The notes beneath the pieces are model-generated. The model was given only the letters and a program-made list of their open reading frames with translations, made no database searches and was not told the origin of the DNA. The translations under genes were made by a program, and so were the position numbers. A DNA stretch of 64,000 bases from Mangrovimonas spongiae (lineage in GTDB: Bacteria; Bacteroidota; Bacteroidia; Flavobacteriales; Flavobacteriaceae), in the NCBI RefSeq assembly GCF_003944795.1, contig NZ_RWBG01000002.1, positions 124,001-188,000 of the forward strand, written 5' to 3'. Shown piece by piece: positions 61,186 through 64,000 of this stretch. Within the stretch, counting starts at the first letter, position 1, and every line of letters starts with the position of its first letter.

Positions 61186-61229
61186 CAAAATTACTAATGT
61201 TTTTTTAGTTAATTAGTGACTTAAGTTAC
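61186..61229 (-). promoter_or_regulatory. GTAAC-type box plus -7 element before the MBL-rhodanese gene
   Basis: GTGAC-TTAA-GTTAC at 61216-61229 (one change in one half-site), exactly 22 nt, then the exact -7 TAATTTTG at 61186-61193 (minus strand). The predicted leader is about 16 nt. Confidence 0.72.
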
Positions 61230-61237
61230 AATTATTA

Positions 61238-62032
61238 CTACGCTGAAATTTCTCTTATTAAGATATAAATTGCCATTAACATAACAAACCAACCAAAGCT
61301 TTTTTTAAGTTTTTTGTTAGAAATATATTTTGAAAAATAGCCTCCTAATAAAATGCCAATAATTGTAATGGCTGAAAAGGTTAATAAGAACCCCCAATCT
61401 ATCTCTAAGGTTTGTATATCGCCTGTAAACCCAATTAATGAGTTAAAAGCTATAATAATTAATGAGGTGCCTACGGCTTTTTTCATACTTAATCCACCCC
61501 AAATAACTAATGCTGGCACATACAGGAAACCGCCTCCTGCTCCTATTAAACCTGTTACCAATCCTATAAACAGTCCTTGTATAAAGGTTTTATAATAAGG
61601 TTGTGATTTTTGTTGATTTTCGTCTTCTAGATTTTTTCGGCCTCTTATCATCGATATCGAAGCCAAAAACATGACTAACGAGAAAAAAACCATGATAGCC
61701 ATTTCTTTGGTTAAAACAAAACTACCAAGAGAGAATACCTCATCTGGTATGTAAGGAACTAAAAACCGTCTGGACATGTAAACCGCTATAAACGATGGAA
61801 AAACAAAAGTGAATCCCGTTTTAAAATCTACTTGCTTTTTTCGATGCTTTTGAATTACCCCTACTACTGAAGAAGATCCTACTACAAAAAGCGAGTAAGC
61901 AGTCGCTACTACTGGGTTATACCCTAATAAATAAACCAATAAAGGAACGGTTAGTATAGAACCACCGCCACCTATTAATCCTAACACTAACCCTATAACC
62001 AATGCGCCTAAATATCCTAAAATATCTTCCAA
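61238..62032 (-). CDS. Sulfite/organosulfonate exporter, TauE/SafE family
   Basis: A 264-aa membrane protein with about eight segments and two family repeats (GLVLGLIGGGGSILTVPLLVYLLG and GLVTGLIGAGGGFLYVPALV). The start codon is TTG at 62032; no in-frame ATG lies before an upstream stop, and the promoter fits a start here. Such proteins are believed to export sulfite or related sulfur anions. It follows the MBL-rhodanese product in logic: sulfite formed there would leave the cell. Confidence 0.9.
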   Translation of the reverse strand: MEDILGYLGALVIGLVLGLIGGGGSILTVPLLVYLLGYNPVVATAYSLFVVGSSSVVGVIQKHRKKQVDFKTGFTFVFPSFIAVYMSRRFLVPYIPDEVFSLGSFVLTKEMAIMVFFSLVMFLASISMIRGRKNLEDENQQKSQPYYKTFIQGLFIGLVTGLIGAGGGFLYVPALVIWGGLSMKKAVGTSLIIIAFNSLIGFTGDIQTLEIDWGFLLTFSAITIIGILLGGYFSKYISNKKLKKSFGWFVMLMAIYILIREISA

Positions 62033-62048
62033 ATCACTTATTTTGCTT

Positions 62049-62092
62049 CAAAGGTAATAGTGTTAATTTATATAAAGCGTAACAATGGTTAC
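62049..62092 (-). promoter_or_regulatory. GTAAC-N4-GTTAC box plus -7 element before the TauE gene
   Basis: Perfect palindrome GTAAC-AATG-GTTAC at 62079-62092 (overlapping the last four bases of the Crp/Fnr gene), exactly 22 nt, then the exact -7 TACCTTTG at 62049-62056 (minus strand). Confidence 0.75.
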
Positions 62093-62727
62093 AATTTTAG
62101 AACTTTAATACAGTTTCTTTGTAGCTCTATTATGTTTTGTTTTTCTAACGATTTAAGCAGTCTAGAAACAACAACTCTTGATGTGTGTAAATCGTTTGCT
62201 ATTTGTTGATGTGTTACCTCTACTAAGTCGTTACGGTTTACCATAGCTTTATCTTTAAGATATTTATATATACGCTCATCCATTTTTAAAAAAGCAATGG
62301 TATCTACGGCTTCTAAAAGTTCGCTTATACGTTCATTATAACTTTCTAAAATAAAGTTTTGCCAACTTTGGTATTTAGACATCCAAATAGACATATATTT
62401 AACGGGAATCATAACCAAACTAGAGTCGGTTTCTGCAATAGCTGTAATTTCACTTTTCTTTTGTCCTAAACAACATGAAATAGTCATGGCACACGTATCG
62501 CCTACCTCTAAGAAATACAACAACAACTCTTCGCCTTCTTCATCTTCACGCATCACTTTTATAGCTCCTGAAACAATTAAAGGCATATATTTAATGTATT
62601 CGCCAACATCAAGAACTAACTCCCCTTTCTTTACTTTTTTAAATATACCAACTTGAGTAATTTCATTGACTAAGTCGCTTTCAAATATATTTTGATAATT
62701 CTCTAAAAATGTTTCCATATTGTGCAT
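62089..62727 (-). CDS. Crp/Fnr family regulator with cysteine-containing sensor domain, probable sulfur regulon activator
   Basis: A 212-aa regulator: cNMP-type beta-roll (about 22-135), dimer helix (about 120-150) and winged helix with HQQIANDLHTSRVVVSRLLKSLE. The sensor carries CAMTISCCLG with three cysteines near residue 80, a possible thiol-sensing site, not the FNR iron-sulfur pattern. In the recognition helix the usual Glu is replaced by Val (SRVVVSR), which fits a half-site other than TTGAT or TGTGA. It lies at the right end of the island whose promoters carry GTAAC boxes. Regulation by this protein is inferred. A start at the second Met (62718) is also possible. Confidence 0.9.
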   Translation of the reverse strand: MHNMETFLENYQNIFESDLVNEITQVGIFKKVKKGELVLDVGEYIKYMPLIVSGAIKVMREDEEGEELLLYFLEVGDTCAMTISCCLGQKKSEITAIAETDSSLVMIPVKYMSIWMSKYQSWQNFILESYNERISELLEAVDTIAFLKMDERIYKYLKDKAMVNRNDLVEVTHQQIANDLHTSRVVVSRLLKSLEKQNIIELQRNCIKVLKL

Positions 62728-62890
62728 TGTCCTACAAGTTGCAAAATACTACTTCTTAATTAATTTCCTGTACTCTATACAGAACAAAAACTAAGCACAA
62801 AACACTTAAAAAGCTATATTTCAAAGAGTCAAGTTGTTTTTTTAACATTATATAAATAAAATAATTAATATTTTTTTATATCTTAATAGC

Positions 62891-63262
62891 ATGATAGCAC
62901 AAGATAAAACTGAAAACGAAGTTTTCTTACAAGAAACCTTAGCTTATTTAGAGAAGCGTGGCTTTAGTAACATTAAAGCTGATTTAGAAGGTTATGAAGC
63001 GCCTAAATCGTACCTTAAAAAAGGTAGCGATATAACAATTACACCAGATATAGTTGCCGAAAAGGCAGGTAGGAAACATTACTTTGAAATTAGTTTGAAA
63101 TCTGAAAAACCTAAACTTTTAAAATCTAAATGGCGCTTTCTTGAAGTCTTAACTAGAATGAAAGATCATAGGTTTAAAATTGTAACTAGGCGTGGACATT
63201 ATAAATTCACCCAAGATATGCTAGATGATTTAAATTTAGATAAGAATCCTATAAAGTTATAA
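62891..63262 (+). CDS. Hypothetical protein, 123 aa
   Basis: I do not recognise the family. It is soluble and basic, with helix 1 (NEVFLQETLAYLEKRGF) and a strand-rich centre, with TPDIVAEKAGRKHYFEISLK, loosely like a PD-(D/E)xK nuclease core, although the acidic residue and Lys are not in classic spacing. It is divergent from the Crp/Fnr gene, with a 163-bp A/T-rich gap in which no clear promoter could be assigned. It ends at a bidirectional terminator. Confidence 0.72.
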   Translation: MIAQDKTENEVFLQETLAYLEKRGFSNIKADLEGYEAPKSYLKKGSDITITPDIVAEKAGRKHYFEISLKSEKPKLLKSKWRFLEVLTRMKDHRFKIVTRRGHYKFTQDMLDDLNLDKNPIKL

Positions 63263-63282
63263 AAAGTACACTTTACAAAACA

Positions 63283-63321
63283 AAAAAAAAAATCAATCTT
63301 AAACAAGATTGATTTTTTTTT
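63283..63321. terminator. Bidirectional intrinsic terminator
   Basis: 10-bp stem AATCAATCTT / AAGATTGATT (63291-63300 and 63305-63314), 4-nt loop, A-tract on the left and T-tract on the right, between convergent genes. Confidence 0.88.
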
Positions 63322-63343
63322 GGTTTAATGATATTAAGGTAAC

Positions 63344-64000
63344 CTATTTTTTATAAAACTTTGCATACTTCCTGTAAGCCAAGATGGCTAAAACAGCTAC
63401 TATTGCACATGCTATTCCAATAAATTTTAAACTTATTATTTGGTCTCCACTTGCATAAGAATGTAATCCAGCTAAATAAAAATTCACCCCAAAATATGTC
63501 ATCATGATACTAGCAAATGCTATTATTGAAGCTAGGTTAAATCCAAATCTACTGCGTAAGCCTGGAACCAAACGCATGTGAATTACAAATGCATAAACCA
63601 TAATACTAATTAAAGCCCAAGTTTCTTTAGGATCCCAACCCCAATAGCGTCCCCAACTTTCGTTAGCCCACATACCGCCTAAAAAGTTTCCTATGGTTAA
63701 CATAACAAGACCTACGGTTAATGCCATTTCATTTATAATGGTTAGTTCTTGTATGTTTAGCTTCATTTTCTTCTTGTTATCTTTTGTTGTAAAAATCATT
63801 AGTAATAATGACACAACACCTAAAATCATACCCAATGTAAATGGCCCATAACTTGCTACAATTACAGCGACATGAATCATTAACCAATAACTATCTAATA
63901 CAGGTTGTAGGTTTGCTATGGCAGGATCCATCCAATTCCAATGAGCAATCATTAAAATCATAGAAGTAACAAAGGCTGTAGAAGCTAAGGTTAAATTACT
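63344..64000 (-). CDS. ccsA: Cytochrome c biogenesis protein CcsA-type (partial, continues past the window)
   Basis: The frame stays open to base 64000, so the gene starts to the right of the window (the Met at 63961 is internal). At least 218 aa are seen: several membrane segments, a His before LHMRLVPG, and the tryptophan-rich heme-handling WWD-type loop SWGRYWGWDPKETWALI. In Bacteroidota CcsA is often fused to a ResB part, which would lie outside. It ligates heme to cytochromes such as the one at 56941-57939. Confidence 0.9.
   Translation of the reverse strand, partial: SNLTLASTAFVTSMILMIAHWNWMDPAIANLQPVLDSYWLMIHVAVIVASYGPFTLGMILGVVSLLLMIFTTKDNKKKMKLNIQELTIINEMALTVGLVMLTIGNFLGGMWANESWGRYWGWDPKETWALISIMVYAFVIHMRLVPGLRSRFGFNLASIIAFASIMMTYFGVNFYLAGLHSYASGDQIISLKFIGIACAIVAVLAILAYRKYAKFYKK

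Overview
The window looks like a chromosomal segment from a marine-type member of the Flavobacteriaceae (Bacteroidota). The evidence is an AT-rich composition, Bacteroidota-style promoters (TAnnTTTG at about -7, often with TTG near -33), no obvious Shine-Dalgarno sites, a gliding-motility GldF-GldG protein, a type IX secretion sorting domain, lipoproteins starting CSSDDD, and PCC, YceI and DUF4870 genes typical of the group. I see no rRNA, tRNA, CRISPR array, prophage or intact insertion sequence. Both window edges cut a gene: a CBS/nucleotidyltransferase protein on the left and a CcsA-type cytochrome c biogenesis protein on the right.

Layout. 1-5.9 kb: DUF294/CBS protein, DEDDh exonuclease, then a three-gene propionyl-CoA (acyl-CoA) carboxylase. 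5.9-8.2 kb: a minus-strand unit of a 56-aa cysteine-rich protein, glutamate dehydrogenase, a GreA/GreB-like factor and a hypothetical protein. 8.4-13.5 kb: a sigma-54-type two-component pair, an MFS pump, YceI and a Crp/Fnr regulator. 13.5-24.4 kb: a short-chain fatty acid uptake and activation module on the minus strand: porin, DUF4212 plus ActP-like symporter, a terminator, then a symporter-histidine kinase hybrid (CrbS-like), a lone receiver, a small membrane protein, PrpE and Acs. Together with the carboxylase this gives uptake, sensing, activation and carboxylation of acetate and propionate. 24.4-28.1 kb: an IS1-InsA-like regulator, DUF779, aldehyde dehydrogenase and a divergent AraC-type regulator. 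28-35 kb: PurC, PhoH, SAM hydrolase, ABM monooxygenase, GldFG and DnaN. 35-42 kb: a T9SS-exported protein with its lipoprotein, and a LytTR regulator with a propeller-type sensor kinase.

42-62.7 kb is the most interesting part, a sulfide and reactive-sulfur island: YeeE/YedE sulfur transport pair, an RND efflux system with a PII-like protein, sulfide:quinone oxidoreductase, cytochrome bd oxidase, Prx6-type peroxiredoxin, a DUF2202 lipoprotein, an operon of rhodanese, HMA protein, cytochrome c, thioredoxin and TPMT, a CstB-like persulfide dioxygenase-rhodanese, a TauE/SafE exporter and a cysteine-containing Crp/Fnr regulator. Seven promoters in it carry a 14-bp palindrome of the form GTAAC-N4-GTTAC exactly 22 nt upstream of a TAnnTTT(G/A) -7 element (one TolC, sqr, peroxiredoxin, DUF2202, rhodanese, MBL-rhodanese and TauE promoter each; two copies are degenerate). 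Two further promoters (sqr and peroxiredoxin) carry an FNR-like ATGAT-N4-ATCA(T/A) palindrome at the same 22-nt distance. This is a coherent, apparently activator-controlled sulfur regulon, most simply explained by the Crp/Fnr protein encoded at its right end.

Two intergenic small genes without other annotation were found by reading the minus strand (56 aa at 8048-8218 and 45 aa at 49989-50126). Several long inverted repeats sit on start codons (porin, YeeE, T9SS protein) and may be operators or leader structures.
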